From the NCBI RefSeq assembly GCF_015706575.1, contig NW_024037075.1, forward strand, positions 13,329,746 to 13,393,745: a DNA stretch of 64,000 bases. The letters run 5' to 3'. The position numbers and the translations under genes are program-made. This DNA is from Patiria miniata (Eukaryota > Echinodermata > Asteroidea > Valvatida > Asterinidae). Position 1 is the first letter of the stretch. Each line of letters starts with the position of its first letter. The notes below the pieces were generated by a model that did no database searches, was not told the DNA's origin, and saw nothing but the letters and a program-made list of their open reading frames with translations. Of this stretch, positions 21,270-32,373 are shown piece after piece.

Positions 21270-22733
21270 GGGGCCATTCAGAATTTTCAATGTTTTAAAA
21301 TTTCGATCTTTTTTCCAAATTGTGGGTGGGTGGGTCAAGCTAAATAATTGAAAATCGAAATTCACTTTCCATGGAAAAACGATTAAAAAAACAAAGAAAG
21401 ATAGATCTTTTGACTTGCCTGAACAACGCGCAAGCGTTCCGATATCGCGATGCGTGTTTCTTTTCCAACTTGGTCCCTTGGTCCCCTGTATACGCGTACA
21501 CGACGTACATGTACAGTATACATACAGCTGTATGTACTGTACATGTACGTCATGTACGTGTATATAGACCCACTGTGGCATGAGAGGGAGGTGGTTTTTC
21601 GGTAGACTTGGATGCCGGGCGTTTCTAGCGGTTAGGCCGTGCAGAGGCACCAGGGTACCAGGTGTACTAGATCGGCTCTATAACACGCCGCGGGTGTCGA
21701 TTACCAATCGCTATAAAAACTGGACTATTCAACCACTGGACTCCAAGACTACGAGGACCGCAGCCTGTGATGTGATGACTGCCCAAACCTGATGTTTTTC
21801 TTTCGCTCGTACCCCTGCCCTGCAAACAGGGAAGGGGGTACGAGGGAATGTTTTTCTCAGCTACCTCACGTGACAGGCACAACCTCGTATGTCACATGTC
21901 ATCCACCTCATCCAGAAATAGCCCCATAAATGTGGCCAATTTACTGGACTGCATCCGTAAATAAAGGCCACACTGACACCATATACAAAAACATTTTGAT
22001 TTTCACATTTAGGCTTAGTTTGTAGTTCATTTTTGCATTAGAAGCATACTCACCCCCTTTATAGGCTAATTGGAAAGTGCTGCCTTTTTCAGATGTCTAT
22101 TTTTCGTAAAATTTCATGTTGAAATTTTGATACGCAAACGTGTGCAAACGAATCTGGAAATTTCACGGAGAATAGACACCTGAAAAAGGCAACACTTTCT
22201 GATTAGCCTTTAAAGAGGGTGAATATTCTTCTAAAGCAAAAATAAACTACAAACTAAGCCTAAATGTGAAAATCAAAATTTGACAAAGTTCGACATGTTT
22301 TTGTACATGGTGGCAGTGTAACCTTTATTTACGGAGGCAGTCCAGTAAATTGGCCACATTTATGGGGCTAATCTAGAAAATGACAAAACCACGGTCATCT
22401 TTGTGGCTTCCAAGACTGCAACCTGTCTTTCCAAACAGCATATCAGCTGGTAAAACACAAGAAAACTGAAGGCCACCACTGCAAAAGAGGAAGACCGACA
22501 ACTTCACGCCGTCACTGAACTAGACACACATAATTATACATGGGTACACATGTACAAGTACATGGGTATACATGTACATGTTCAAGTATATGTACACACT
22601 GTACATACAAGTGCATGTACATGTACATGTTCAGTCTTTTATTAATCGAAAATAGGGGTGGGTGGGTGGGTGGGTCAAAATAATTTGGAAAAAAAGTCGA
22701 AATTTTAAAACATTAAAAATTCTGAATGGCCCC
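21270..22733. mobile_element. Harbinger-type non-autonomous DNA transposon
   Basis: Terminal inverted repeats of about 60 bp begin GGGGCCATTCAGAATTTT and end with the complement AAAATTCTGAATGGCCCC. TAA flanks both ends (21267-21269, 22734-22736), the 3-bp duplication typical of PIF/Harbinger. Units 2 and 3 lack it near 46490 and 63530. A GGGTGGGTGGGTC run lies just inside each end. The interior carries a nested inverted repeat and TACATG-rich runs (21500-21555, 22545-22640), but no transposase or Myb-like gene. Confidence 0.8.
21915..22380. repeat. Large imperfect inverted repeat nested in the Harbinger-type element
   Basis: Arms of roughly 200 bp pair: GCCCCATAAATGTGGCCAAT (about 21922) with its complement near 22350, and CATTTAGGCTTAGTTTGTAG (about 22004) with its complement near 22245. 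The arms continue inward through a TGCCTTTTTCAGATGTCTAT-like segment on each side. This is probably an older foldback element carried inside. Confidence 0.75.
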
Positions 22734-23408
22734 TAACTTGTAAAGTTTGAGTCAATGCCATATATGGGCATTTATCGAGATATTAATTTGCATAATGTAG
22801 TTCCGTCAAGTGGTCATGAGATTGGTGGGCGTAGCAGCTGCATTGCTTTAGTGTCGTCTTGGATGTCTCTGAATCAACCCGCTTCAAACCTAACTGTAAG
22901 TTTTGCCTCAACGATGGTTCATTTCTTTAGTTTTTGGTTCTTATTTTGTTTCCTGGTTCTTACTAAATTTCGGGGGTAACCTATTGAGAGGTTTCACTGT
23001 TGCATTTTACCTATCTCACTCACTGACGATCAACTGTGCAGTCTCGCGCAGTTTCTACCAGTCACTCAAGACCACTTCTTTTTTTTAGACCAAAGTTTCG
23101 TAGGACCTGGGCACAGTGCCTACTGTGACTATTTGTATTGGATAATCCAGACCTGGTTGTACCCTCAAGACCCTTTGAGACCACAGCAAAATGTACCACT
23201 TACATGTAGATCTACGTACGGCTTTATTCATTTGCAAGCTGAATTACGTACAAGTCTAGTCTTTTTTCCAAAGATAAACGACATTGTAAGTACAAGTTTT
23301 CATGCTGAAGAATGAGATTAAAGCTGGAATGAAGACCAGTGTGTTACAGCTTTTCATTTATCATTGACAAACAGGACTTCCATTGATGGCTGGGTGATCA
23401 CTAGTACC
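22734..23408 (+). promoter_or_regulatory. Presumed 5' flank of gene 2
   Basis: Matches the region before the gene 3 start exon (46490-46740 and 47735-47859), but unit 1 lacks the TTAA element at 47094. The last ~120 bp before the ATG are strongly conserved between the two genes and contain an in-frame stop and no earlier in-frame ATG, so they behave as 5'UTR. I see no convincing TATA box; the promoter assignment is positional only. Confidence 0.4.
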
Positions 23409-23502
23409 ATGGGCCGTGCACAATCTAAAGTAGCCCGCCAGACTGATGTCCCTTCCACGATGCAACAGGAGGCACAGGTACCCGCCCCCTCAGCTGCAAC
23501 AG
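23409..23502 (+). CDS. NLR gene 2, start exon
   Basis: Starts at an ATG in strong context (ACCATGG) with an in-frame stop upstream. It encodes MGRAQSKVARQTDVPSTMQQ and a further 11 residues, and ends in phase 1 at a consensus donor (CAACAG|GTGAGT). The paralogous exon is at 47860-47950. The first residues MGxxxSK resemble an N-myristoylation signal, although Arg at position 3 is disfavoured by the common consensus. No death-fold, TIR or other domain. The phase-1 donor fits the gene 2 NACHT exon acceptor at 29573, about 6 kb downstream, giving an in-frame SAAT-G-ENPQ junction. Assignment to gene 2 rests on order, phase and the gene 3 parallel. Confidence 0.65.
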
Positions 23503-23666
23503 GTGAGTACATTTAGTAGCTAGACCATTTGCATGGGATCAATGAGGGAGGGAGGGGCATTAACTCCCCCTCTCCACTCAACTCACACACTCGCACACAC
23601 CCCAAGATTTTTTTAGAAGTTGCAGGTTTCAACTTTGGACAATCAGATTTCTCTATATCTTCTTTA

Positions 23667-25717
23667 AAGGTAGAGTGGATCATTTGCAGCTATCCAAAAA
23701 GTAACTGACCAAATTATGTTTTGAAAGCTTACTTTGGTTTAAAGATAGTAATTGGACTAAACTCCCTGTGAAATGATTCCTTCTGGCATGCTGTCATTTT
23801 GAGGAAGACAGTAAAAGAAGGTCATTACCAAAGATTGGGAATTGAACAATTTTTGGAAATTTCCATTAGTAGTGTAAAGCATTGTAAAGCTCTCAGATTC
23901 AAGAACGGATCCTGAGAAAACTTTGTGTGAAGTGTAGGAGGGGAATTCAGTCTTGTACCAAAAACAGTGAGGATACTTCCGTTGTGTGATGTTACAAAAC
24001 GTCTTCTGACTTTATTACAGCTGTGTCACAATTACAATGCACATCTTCTCTCTTCCATCGCCAAAAACCAACTCCTTCCAAAATTCTTTTTAAATTCAAA
24101 AAACGAATTTCTTTCTCAAAATATTATTATCAAAGTATTTTAGCATACGCACGCGTGCACGCGCATGTACCTATGTAACGCAGCTGTTCACGTGCACAGC
24201 TGTTCGCGTGCACACCTGTTCTTATGCGCACTGTTTACGTGCCATGCATATTTATATAATTACTTTTCACATCACTACAACTCCCCCATGTTTTGAAAAG
24301 TATCTGCCCCTGCAGGTACAAACAAAAAGAAACAATTATTCCAATTCCAGTACATATGACTTGACTCTTCCAAATTTGGTCAAGGCACGTTTTAAACGGC
24401 ACTGAACTAATGCACTGAAATGACCAACACCAATTATAACATTACAAACAATCATTGAAAATGCAAAACAACATACACTTTGTCAAAATTAATTACATGT
24501 ACTACGTGAACCTAGTCTTGTAATTTTGTTCTCTCTTTGAGTCTACAACTGTGACAACTGGATTACCCAAGGCTTATCACAGTCTGGCAGGGTCAAAGAT
24601 CTGAACAGGCTTAAAAAATAAGCTTATTGATAGCACAAAATATACGCAATTCTTGTGAAACACAGTAGGCAGCAGGTGATGAGAACAACCCTTTGTGCAG
24701 CTCCGTTGTCTCAGTATCAGATCAGTATCAACAAACTGGACTTAATTTCTTGGTCGCTGGTTTTTGGTCGGAATCAAATCACAACAGAAGATAGAGCCAT
24801 TGTTACAGTAGCCGGTTTGGTGTGTTGGCATTATTACCATTTCACACACTCAGGTTTGATACCTTAATTCTGTTTCCCACAAGACAGTCATGCACTTGGC
24901 TCAACCCAACTGAATTACAGTGACTTGCATTCTTATAACCATTTAGCAAACTCCATTGTTTCCATCACCTTCTGCACCACGTCTCGATCTCATCTCAAAA
25001 TTAAGAATTGACATTAAATCGAATCGTCTGGCAATTACGCAATGAATTCTAGAAACCTAACATCACCTCGACAAGTGCAATGGCAGCTATTCCCTGCAAG
25101 ATATCCATAACTCTTACATTCGCCCAACCAATCACACACATCAAATTAAAACGAAATCAATTCATTTAGATATTTGACAAAAAGTGATCTTTAAAAGCAA
25201 ATAATTTTAGCAACCGTGAACCACGGCCACACAAGGACACATTTCACAAGTTTCCAAAAACTTTAGGTTGCTAACCTAATGCTTCCACTGGAAATCTGAC
25301 CTTCAATACGGATTCCCGATCGTTTCTAAAATTCAATGTAACCACCAAGCAAGACTAGATCCAACTAGCTAATAATCTATGATATTTCGGACCTAATGAT
25401 TAACTGTCCAAACATTAAGCATATTTTAAAACCGTGCAAAGTACATGAGAGTCATTCTAACACAGAATCAAATTATAAATTGCTATTAAATCAATGGATA
25501 TCGTCACACTGCCATCAGAAATAGAAAACCAACAACGTAAATAAGTTTGCAACAGACGCCAAAGCAAGGCCTTTCAAAAATAATAATTAAAACAGCTCAT
25601 ATTTGTTCTTAACTAATAACAGTTTGGATATCCGAAAAGTAACCTCTTCGTCTTCTCCACTTGCCCATTGCCGATTTGACTCTCGCTGCCAGCCCCTTCT
25701 CGTAACATCAACCGCCT
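23667..25717. other. Gene 2 intron: MITE end followed by a large insertion
   Basis: It begins as the intron MITE that is whole in gene 3 (48117-48556; GGTAGAGTRGATCA end). Homology stops near 23883 and resumes piecemeal at 26892-26912 and after 27593. The intervening 23883-25717 has mixed AT-rich sequence with GCACGCGTGCACGCGC-type alternating stretches near 24150, and no coding region or clear element ends. Confidence 0.5.
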
Positions 25718-26809
25718 CGCTGATAAAGGGCGCCATCTCCTGACGAACCGCTGTCACACACAAACCGCTATATAGCCGTTCGTGTGTGATATTGGTTTCG
25801 TGTGTGATAGCGGTTCGTCAGGTACGGAAGCTTGAATTGCCTTCCGCGATACCGCGTTACCGTGATAAGTTATCACAGAAAGCCGGAATTCAAAAATACA
25901 TACATTGTATTCCTCAATACCGCATTACTGTGATAATTTATCACAAAAATCTGGAATTCAAAGATAGCTATTTCTCGATACCGCGTTACCGTGATAATTA
26001 ATCACAGAAATCCAAAATTCAACGATAATTTCTTCCTCGATACCGCGTTACCGTGATAATTTATCACAGAAATCTGAAATTCAAAGATTACCCATTCCTC
26101 GTGTTACTGTGATAATTCATCATAGAAATCCGGAATTCAAAGATATCTATTCCTTGATACTGCGTTACAAGTGCATCTTTACTTGTCTAGACGTAAAGCA
26201 AGATTTTGACACTGTGCTGTGGTTTGGTGCTAATTACCATCGCGAGGGTGGTAAATTCCTCTTTCCTCGAAAATGAGATGAGCACCGGCACGGCAATGAT
26301 TCCAAAGTAAAGGAATACTCGATCCTATTATAAAGTTCATCACATCAAATTTAGGCTGTTTCATATTTTGAGTTTCAAATGGTGCATTTACTTTAAGTCT
26401 TCAATATTATCCAAAATTGACTAGAATTTAAGCAGCCAACCACCTATCCAAAAATGTGACCTTGGACAACCAAATCTGCGAATTCCGGATTTCTAAATTT
26501 TCACAGTAACGCGGTATCGAGGAAGGGATTTTCTTTGAATTCAGATATCTGTGATAAATTATCACAGTAACACGAGGAAGGAATTATCTTTGAATTCCGG
26601 ATTTCTGTGATAAATTATCACGGTAACAATGTATCGAGGAGGGAATTATCTTTGAATTCCGGATTTCTGTGATAAATTATCACGGTAACCCTGTATCGAG
26701 GAAGGAATTATCTTTGAATTCCGGATTTCGGTGATAAATTATCACGGTAACGCGGTATCGCGGCAATTCAAGCTTCCGTAGTCAGGAGATAGCGCCCTCT
26801 ATATCAGCG
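25718..26809. mobile_element. Foldback-type transposon with tandem-repeat arms
   Basis: The outer ends are inverted: CGCTGATAAAGGGCGCCATC at the left against GATAGCGCCCTCTATATCAG at the right. Inside each end follows GGAAGCTTGAATTGCC and an array of ~60-bp units with TACCGCGTTACCGTGATAA and GTGATAAATTATCAC: about six units on the left (25850-26165), five on the right (26500-26770) in opposite orientation. The centre (~26170-26470) is non-repetitive and noncoding. Arms made of tandem repeats resemble Drosophila FB and sea urchin TU elements. Confidence 0.8.
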
Positions 26810-27597
26810 ATAGTGCGTGATAATGGTTTTGGGTTGATTGTGCGCTCGTTGCATAATTAAAAACACAAATGTGCGAGACTACGCACATGCATGCGCGGTT
26901 GCTATTATTTGTTACTATACCTCATACATATTCATGGTCGAGAGCCGAACACTCACTGGTCAATTCGCCATCACATGCCAGATGTTATTTGTGCTGTTTA
27001 CCAAACGCGCGCGCGAGGATTCACGCACAGGGTAAATACGCATGTGTAGTAGACTGTCGCACGGGTTACCCGTACGACAGTCTACTACGCATGCGTTTTA
27101 CAAAGCAATCTTGGAACTGTCGCACGGGTGTAGTACGCACGCGCGAACATCGCCCAAACGAGTTACACACGATGAGATGGTTGCACGGCGCGTTATTTTC
27201 CCGAGCGAACTAGAAAATATTTATGGACAATAAAGATATCTCCTGTACAAAAGAATGTTGCACACAAACTATTTACAGCTGCACTGCATTGTAAACGAAC
27301 TGAACTAGTGGAGTTGAGCAATACGATTCTTTTGGTGAACTGGTGAAGTTTAAAAAAAAAATTAGGTGCATACTGCAACGAAAAAAAACCCCAAATCAGC
27401 GCTAAATATGTATGAGGTATAGTAAAACAAATATAACATGGTTTATTTCGGGTGGACAGCCGATATTCGCTCCCCTCGGTATTGGAAGTTGACAAACTAG
27501 TTCCCTCGGCTTCGCCTCGGGAATTAGTTTGTCAACTTCCAATACCTCGGGGAGCGAATATCGACTGTCCACCCTCAAACCATGTTATACTTGTATA
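26810..27597. mobile_element. Bipartite element: inverted-repeat core plus snap-back palindrome
   Basis: The core is bounded by TACTATACCTCATACATATT (about 26912) and its complement near 27405-27424. The adjoining palindrome (27433-27592) runs from ACATGGTTTATTTCGGGTGG to CACCCTCAAACCATGTTAT and centres on CCTCGGCTTCGCCTCGGG. This is the same two-part layout as at 16008 and 18876 with unrelated sequence. It contains a short inverted GTCGCACGGGT pair near 27055-27130. No transposase. Confidence 0.7.
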
Positions 27598-27616
27598 TTG
27601 GTTCAGTGCGTGACAT

Positions 27617-27908
27617 CATGGGCGTCGCGAGGGGGGGGGCAAGGGGGGGCATTTGCCCCCCCCCCCCCCCCCCCCGGAAAAGCAAAAAAAAAAAAAAAAA
27701 AAAAGGGAAGAAAAAGAAAAGAAAAAGAAAAGAAAAGAAAAAGAGGCGCGAAGACAAAGTGGTGTAAATTTAATGAGTTGGGAGGGGGGCAAAATGTCCC
27801 TGCCCCCCTCTAAAACTGATAAATCGAGAATGTGTTGAGAAATACAAGCATTTTTTGGCAAAAAAAAATTTTTGCCCCCCTCTAGAAAAAATTCTGGCGA
27901 CGCCCATG
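27617..27908. mobile_element. hAT-type MITE (292 bp) with exact 8-bp target duplication
   Basis: Ends CATGGGCGTCGCGAG and CTGGCGACGCCCATG are inverted repeats, flanked by the exact duplication CGTGACAT (27609-27616 and 27909-27916), as for hAT elements. The interior is mostly G, C and A homopolymer runs. The 60-137-codon frames over it are low-complexity artefacts. Confidence 0.9.
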
Positions 27909-28142
27909 CGTGACATACTGACATAGCGTCGATGCAATCGGCTGCAATCAATTCAAAACAAGACTCTGCAAACTTTGATTTGAAATCGAGATCCTGGAAA
28001 ATGAATTTCTCAGAATATACAGCATTCACTGAGCTGAAAGTTCAGCAGGTTAGTTGTTGAGCACCCATCTTTAGATTTTGAGGACTTTTTTGCTTCAATA
28101 GAAACAAATGCAAATATGACAAATGATCTACTCTACCTTCCA

Positions 28143-28640
28143 ACCTACCTTAGTCATTTGATTGGTGGAACTCACATCATGTGACATTTGTTATTGCTCC
28201 CATTCACGCCGCGGCTCAATAAGTACTATCCGCCCATGGGGAATGGGAAATACTATTCAACAGTTAGGATCATGACGTGGAATTTGTGTGCAAATGCAAT
28301 GCATGCATTGAGCGCGTTCAGCGTTGCGCGTATTGTTCCAAAAAGCCAGCACTACAGCGTTGGGTTCAATCATTCTCGTGAAGGGGTATTTGGAAGAGAG
28401 AAATATATTTTCCCTCAGTTTTCTATTGAAAAAAAAGTTCAAATATATCAAATGACAAGGATCTATATGTCGGTTATATAAAACAAATATTGAGTGGCTT
28501 TAAATTGTGAAATGGGAGGAATATTATCGCTCGGTTAAATCTGGACTTTTCCAGTTCACTCGCGAAATGGAAAAGTCCAGATTTTACCTTGCGATAATAT
28601 TCCTCCCATTCCACGTTGAGCCACTCAATATTTGTATAAT
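28143..28640. mobile_element. Bipartite element replacing the second coding exon of gene 2
   Basis: Second copy of the 18876-19400 element: a MITE part with ATCAAATGACAAGGATCTAT near 28445, then a ~170-bp palindrome (28468-28638) with ACAAATATTGAGTGGC ends. Its flanks, CTACTCTACCTTCC on the left and TTTTGTAGGGGAGGGGG on the right, match 48543-48558 and 48801-48817 of unit 3. In unit 3 the gene 3 second exon lies between them, so about 245 bp containing that exon was lost from gene 2. Confidence 0.8.
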
Positions 28641-29573
28641 ATTTTGTAGGGGAGGGGGATGGAGATGATATACTACCCAAACATGGACACAAAAGATGGA
28701 TTGCCAATTCCATGAAAGAGTCTACATTTTTTGTTGCTACGATATAAACCAGTTTGTAATAAGTTTGTAATAGAAAAATGGTGACCACATTAGGAGTCTT
28801 GTAATGTGTTCTTTATATACCCAGACCAAATGGCACCCCGTATTGTGTGAATCACATGTGAACAAAAAAGAAAGTGAGGAAAAATGGAATCAAGTATTGG
28901 AGGCCTCCAAATGCAGTTACCAGCTTTTTTGTCTGAATTTATTGTTGAAAGTGTAAAAAAAAACAATGTGTAAATACTATTAAACAACATCTGACAAGTT
29001 TGTGTCCAACAGATGGTACAAAAGCCAAAATATGCATTTAATTATTTTTGGGGGGGAGGGGGGCAAATTTATTTTTTACACTGCCTTATTAACGAACTGT
29101 AAATCTCAAGTCACCATTTCTTTTACATGTTTGCCTCAGTAGAGGAAGACTATTCAATCGTTTCAGAAACAATGTTAAACTGAAATAATACATGTACGTT
29201 CAATATAGGGTTTTGCCCTCCACCGACATACATGTATTGTATAAACACTGTATAGACAAATCTGGCGGCAGCCATTTACTGCAGTGTCGAAAAAGGCTCG
29301 CGCGAGTGTCGCTCAGGTATGTATACCCACACTTCGGGCTCCTTTGACCAATTGGAATACCAAAATGCGCGCGCGCCTCGTCTTTAAGAACGCGAGCAGC
29401 ATGCGCTTGAGCGTGACACCACCGCAGTAAAAGCTTCTGATTCTGATCACTGGATTCCACTATACTTAGTGTTGTCTCCAGGGATTATGAGAACAAAATC
29501 ACTTTGGTGGGACTCGAACCCATGACCTCCTGCTTACTATAACATGTACTTGTTGCTTGTTTGACCTCAACAG
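28641..29573 (+). other. Gene 2 intron, 3' part
   Basis: Nearly identical to 48801-49680 in gene 3. It contains a GC-richer block with GCGCGCGCCTCGTC (29200-29460) and, at 29506-29534, a reverse-strand tRNA T-arm (GGGACTCGAACCC) followed by the pyrimidine tract and acceptor of the NACHT exon (AG at 29572-29573). A 12-bp exon-like segment seen in gene 3 (49141) has lost its donor here. Confidence 0.6.
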
Positions 29574-32287
29574 GAGAAAATCCACAGAGTCAGAGACCAG
29601 ACCAAGAACCAAGTGTGGGGGAACTCAACCAAGAAGTCGGTAACAAGACCAGGGACATTTTGAGGACATGTTACAAGACAACGGGTAGCTATGTTCAGTT
29701 GAACCCTGGGGCTCCCGATGATCAAAGACCCATTGTTGGCATTTACACTAAATTGCGGGTTAGAACAAAGAAAGGTACTTTAGAAGAAGAATACTCTGAG
29801 GAAACTGTATATTCCACAGAGAATGAGAAAGTATTGAAAGATTGGCCTGAGACTGAGTTCAATCGTGCTATTTTATTTGGCGTTGGTGGTGTCGGGAAGT
29901 CAACCATTTTTGACAAGATTGCATATGACTGGGCCGATGAGACATGTGAAATCCTGAAGAGATTCAAGCTTGTCTTTCTGTTAAAGATGTGTGCCCTGTT
30001 TCAAGAATCTGATCTTGTTGATGCCATTTTTGATCAACTTTTAGGCTTCAAGTCAGGAGTAGCCAAAGATGAACTTGATCAATATATTCAGGACAACTCA
30101 AATAAGGTCTTGATACTTTTGGATGGTTTTGATGAAATGAGGACCAAAACACTTGATGTAGCCTCATTCGGCTCTATCCTAAAAGCGCTCAATAGAACAG
30201 AATACAGGAAGTGTTGCATTTTTGTCTCGACTCGCCCCTCTCATCTTGAGACTCTAATGTCAAAATCACTTGTCCAAAATCCTTGCACACATGTTGAGGT
30301 TCTGGGGTTTACCAAGGAAGATGTTAATGAATACATTCTGAAATTCTATTACAAAGATCCTGATAGTGGTAGTGCACTGATCCAAAACATTGAAAAATCC
30401 AACACACTGCTCGATTTTTCCACGAACCCAATGCTTCTCCTTCTCATGTGTTTGTTGTGGAGGGAGAAAAAACAACTCCCCGTTACAACTTCACGCCTCT
30501 TCACTGAGGCAGTTGATTACCTGTTCACAAGAAAAGGATATAGCTCCGAAGATGCATCAAAAACAGTGATTGCTATAGGAAAAACTGCACTGAGTGGATT
30601 CGTAAGTGCCGACCAGAATTTCTCATTTCAAAAAGATGAGTTTGAACAAAATGCGCTGGACCTGGCACTGAAAGCAGGCATCCTAACCCAGCAGAGAGTT
30701 ATCAAAAACCTCAAATGCCACAACAACATACAATTCACGCACAAGACTATTCAGGAATTCTGTGCTGGTAAATACTTGCAAAGTGTACATATGTCAAACC
30801 CGGGATTTGTAATGCATATGGTGTACAAAGTTATTCCATTTGGAGAATTTCAAAACAATTTAAGGCAACTATGTCAGACAATTGAGGGTGTCGTTTCAAA
30901 TGATTTCCTTTTGCGTTTTTGTTGTGGTGACAATGAAAAGTGCATGACTGACATTGTTAGATTGCTTGACCGTAAATTCAACAAGGATCGACATAAGCCC
31001 ATGTACCAATCACACGTTATACATTTAATTAGTCAACACTGTTTTTTTGAAAGCCAATCCAAAAAGATCCCACAATGTCTAACCAGCAACTCACTCATCC
31101 CATCAGATATCAAGGTGAAAAACAATACTGATGTCCGCATTCTCATATACCTTCTTAAAACAATCTGTAGTTCAGAAGTCCAGGTGCCACAACTGTCATG
31201 CATTAAAACCATTTGGATTGATTCTGTGTCTTCGGTCAGTGGTTTAGCCTTTGCCCTGGGTTACATGGAAAACCTCAGGGATCTGATGCTCCACTCGTGT
31301 CCTTTAGTGAAGGGTGAGCTTGAGAGAATCCTGGTATCACTGAAATGCAACCAAGTTTTGACCAATCTATACATAGATGGCTGCAATACATTGGGAAGTA
31401 GAGCTGTAGAATGGGCCCCTCATATCAAACACTTGACAAGCCTTAAGGAACTTGAAGTAAACTGGTGCAAACTTCAGAGCACAGACATTGAACACATTGC
31501 CTCGGCTGTACAGGACATGCCCAGACTGACTGACTTGATCCTTGATGGCAACCAAGCATTGGGCGGATCTGCTGACTTGTGGACCAAGGAATTGCCAAAA
31601 ATGATGCACTTAAATAAGCTGGACCTGAGGGATTGCGATTTGACACCATCAGACATTCCACACATTGCCTCGGCTGTAGGTAACATGCCCAGACTGACTG
31701 ACTTGAATCTTTTTGGCAACAAGTCATTGGGTGGATGTGCTGGGTTGTGGGCCAAGGAATTACCCAAAATGATGCACTTAAATAAGCTGCACCTGGGCAA
31801 TTGTTATTTGACACAGTCAGACATTCCACACATTGCCTCGGCTGTAGGTAACATGCCCGGACTGACTGACTTGATGCTTACTAACAACCAGATATTGGGC
31901 AGATTTGCTGTCTTGTGGGCCAAGGAATTGACCAAAATGAAGCACTTAAATAAGCTGGACCTGAGCAATTGCAATTTGACACGGTCAGACATTCCATACA
32001 TTGCCTCGGCTGTAGGTAACATGCCCAAACTGACTGACTTGGATCTTTTTGGCAACAAGTCATTGGGTGGATGTGCTGCATTGTGGGCCAAGGAATTGAC
32101 CAAAATGAAGCACTTAAATAAGCTGGACCTGAGCGATTGCAATTTGACACGGTCAGACATTCCATACATTGCCTCGGCTGTAGGTAACATGCCCAGACTG
32201 ACTGACTTGGATCTTGGTTACAACTGGGCATCGGATGGATGGGATAAGTTAAAGTCCCTCTTCCCATCACTTAGGGTTACATTGTAA
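29574..32287 (+). CDS. NACHT-LRR receptor paralog 2, large 3' exon
   Basis: NLR-type STAND receptor, predicted cytosolic sensor. The exon begins in phase 1 at GAGAAAATCC after the acceptor; the few codons of open frame before it are intronic. NACHT: GVGGVGKST near 29879-29905, VLILLDGFDE near 30108-30137, VSTRPSHL, NPMLLLLMCLLW, and FTHKTIQEFCAGKYL in the winged helix near 30735. Five 56-residue LRR modules follow, ending FPSLRVTL and TAA at 32285-32287. It is much closer to gene 3 than to gene 1 (for example DILRTCYKTTGSYVQLNPG, RTEYRKCCI and FTKEDVNEYI are shared). No disruption is visible. Combined with the exon at 23409 it would give a protein of about 935 residues with no recognisable N-terminal signalling domain. 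Confidence 0.9.
31423..32220 (+). repeat. LRR module array of gene 2 (five modules)
   Basis: Same 56-residue, 168-bp modules as gene 1. The last two (MKHLNKLDLSNCNLTRSDIP and MKHLNKLDLSDCNLTRSDIP) are almost identical at DNA level, indicating very recent duplication or conversion within the gene. Confidence 0.85.
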
Positions 32288-32367
32288 TTCTCTCTTGCCA
32301 AGCCCACTCTTGAATTACATGTACTAGACATAACAATATCAAAATGATAACATTCTCAGTAAAAGGA

Positions 32368-32373
32368 AATAAA
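32368..32373 (+). terminator. Poly(A) signal AATAAA of gene 2
   Basis: AATAAA 81 bp after the stop codon; gene 3 has the variant AATGAA at the matching place. Cleavage site not determined. Confidence 0.5.

Larger units (their letters stand above)
4767..23408. repeat. Tandem segmental duplication, unit 1
   Basis: Block paralogous to 23409-47859 and 47860-64000, taken here from the start of homology before the gene 1 NACHT exon to the gene 2 start exon. Shared landmarks in order: the NACHT-LRR exon, a GACACTC-ended MITE, the TTGTTGATTTCTGAGGCTG stretch, a 503-bp inverted-repeat element, the 82-bp exon-like segment and a tRNA-derived fragment. Unit 1 alone carries the hAT-like element, an L2-like LINE, a palindromic bipartite element and a Harbinger-like element. 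Confidence 0.85.

Noticed and set aside
27529-28029. Lysine- or proline-rich frames of 60-137 codons
   Set aside because: Low-complexity G, C and A runs inside a hAT-type MITE.
29156-29190. Possible exon after the strong acceptor TTTGCCTCAG (29141) in the gene 2 intron, repeated in gene 3
   Set aside because: The frame closes after about 14 codons without a convincing donor, and the phase would not match the NACHT exon.
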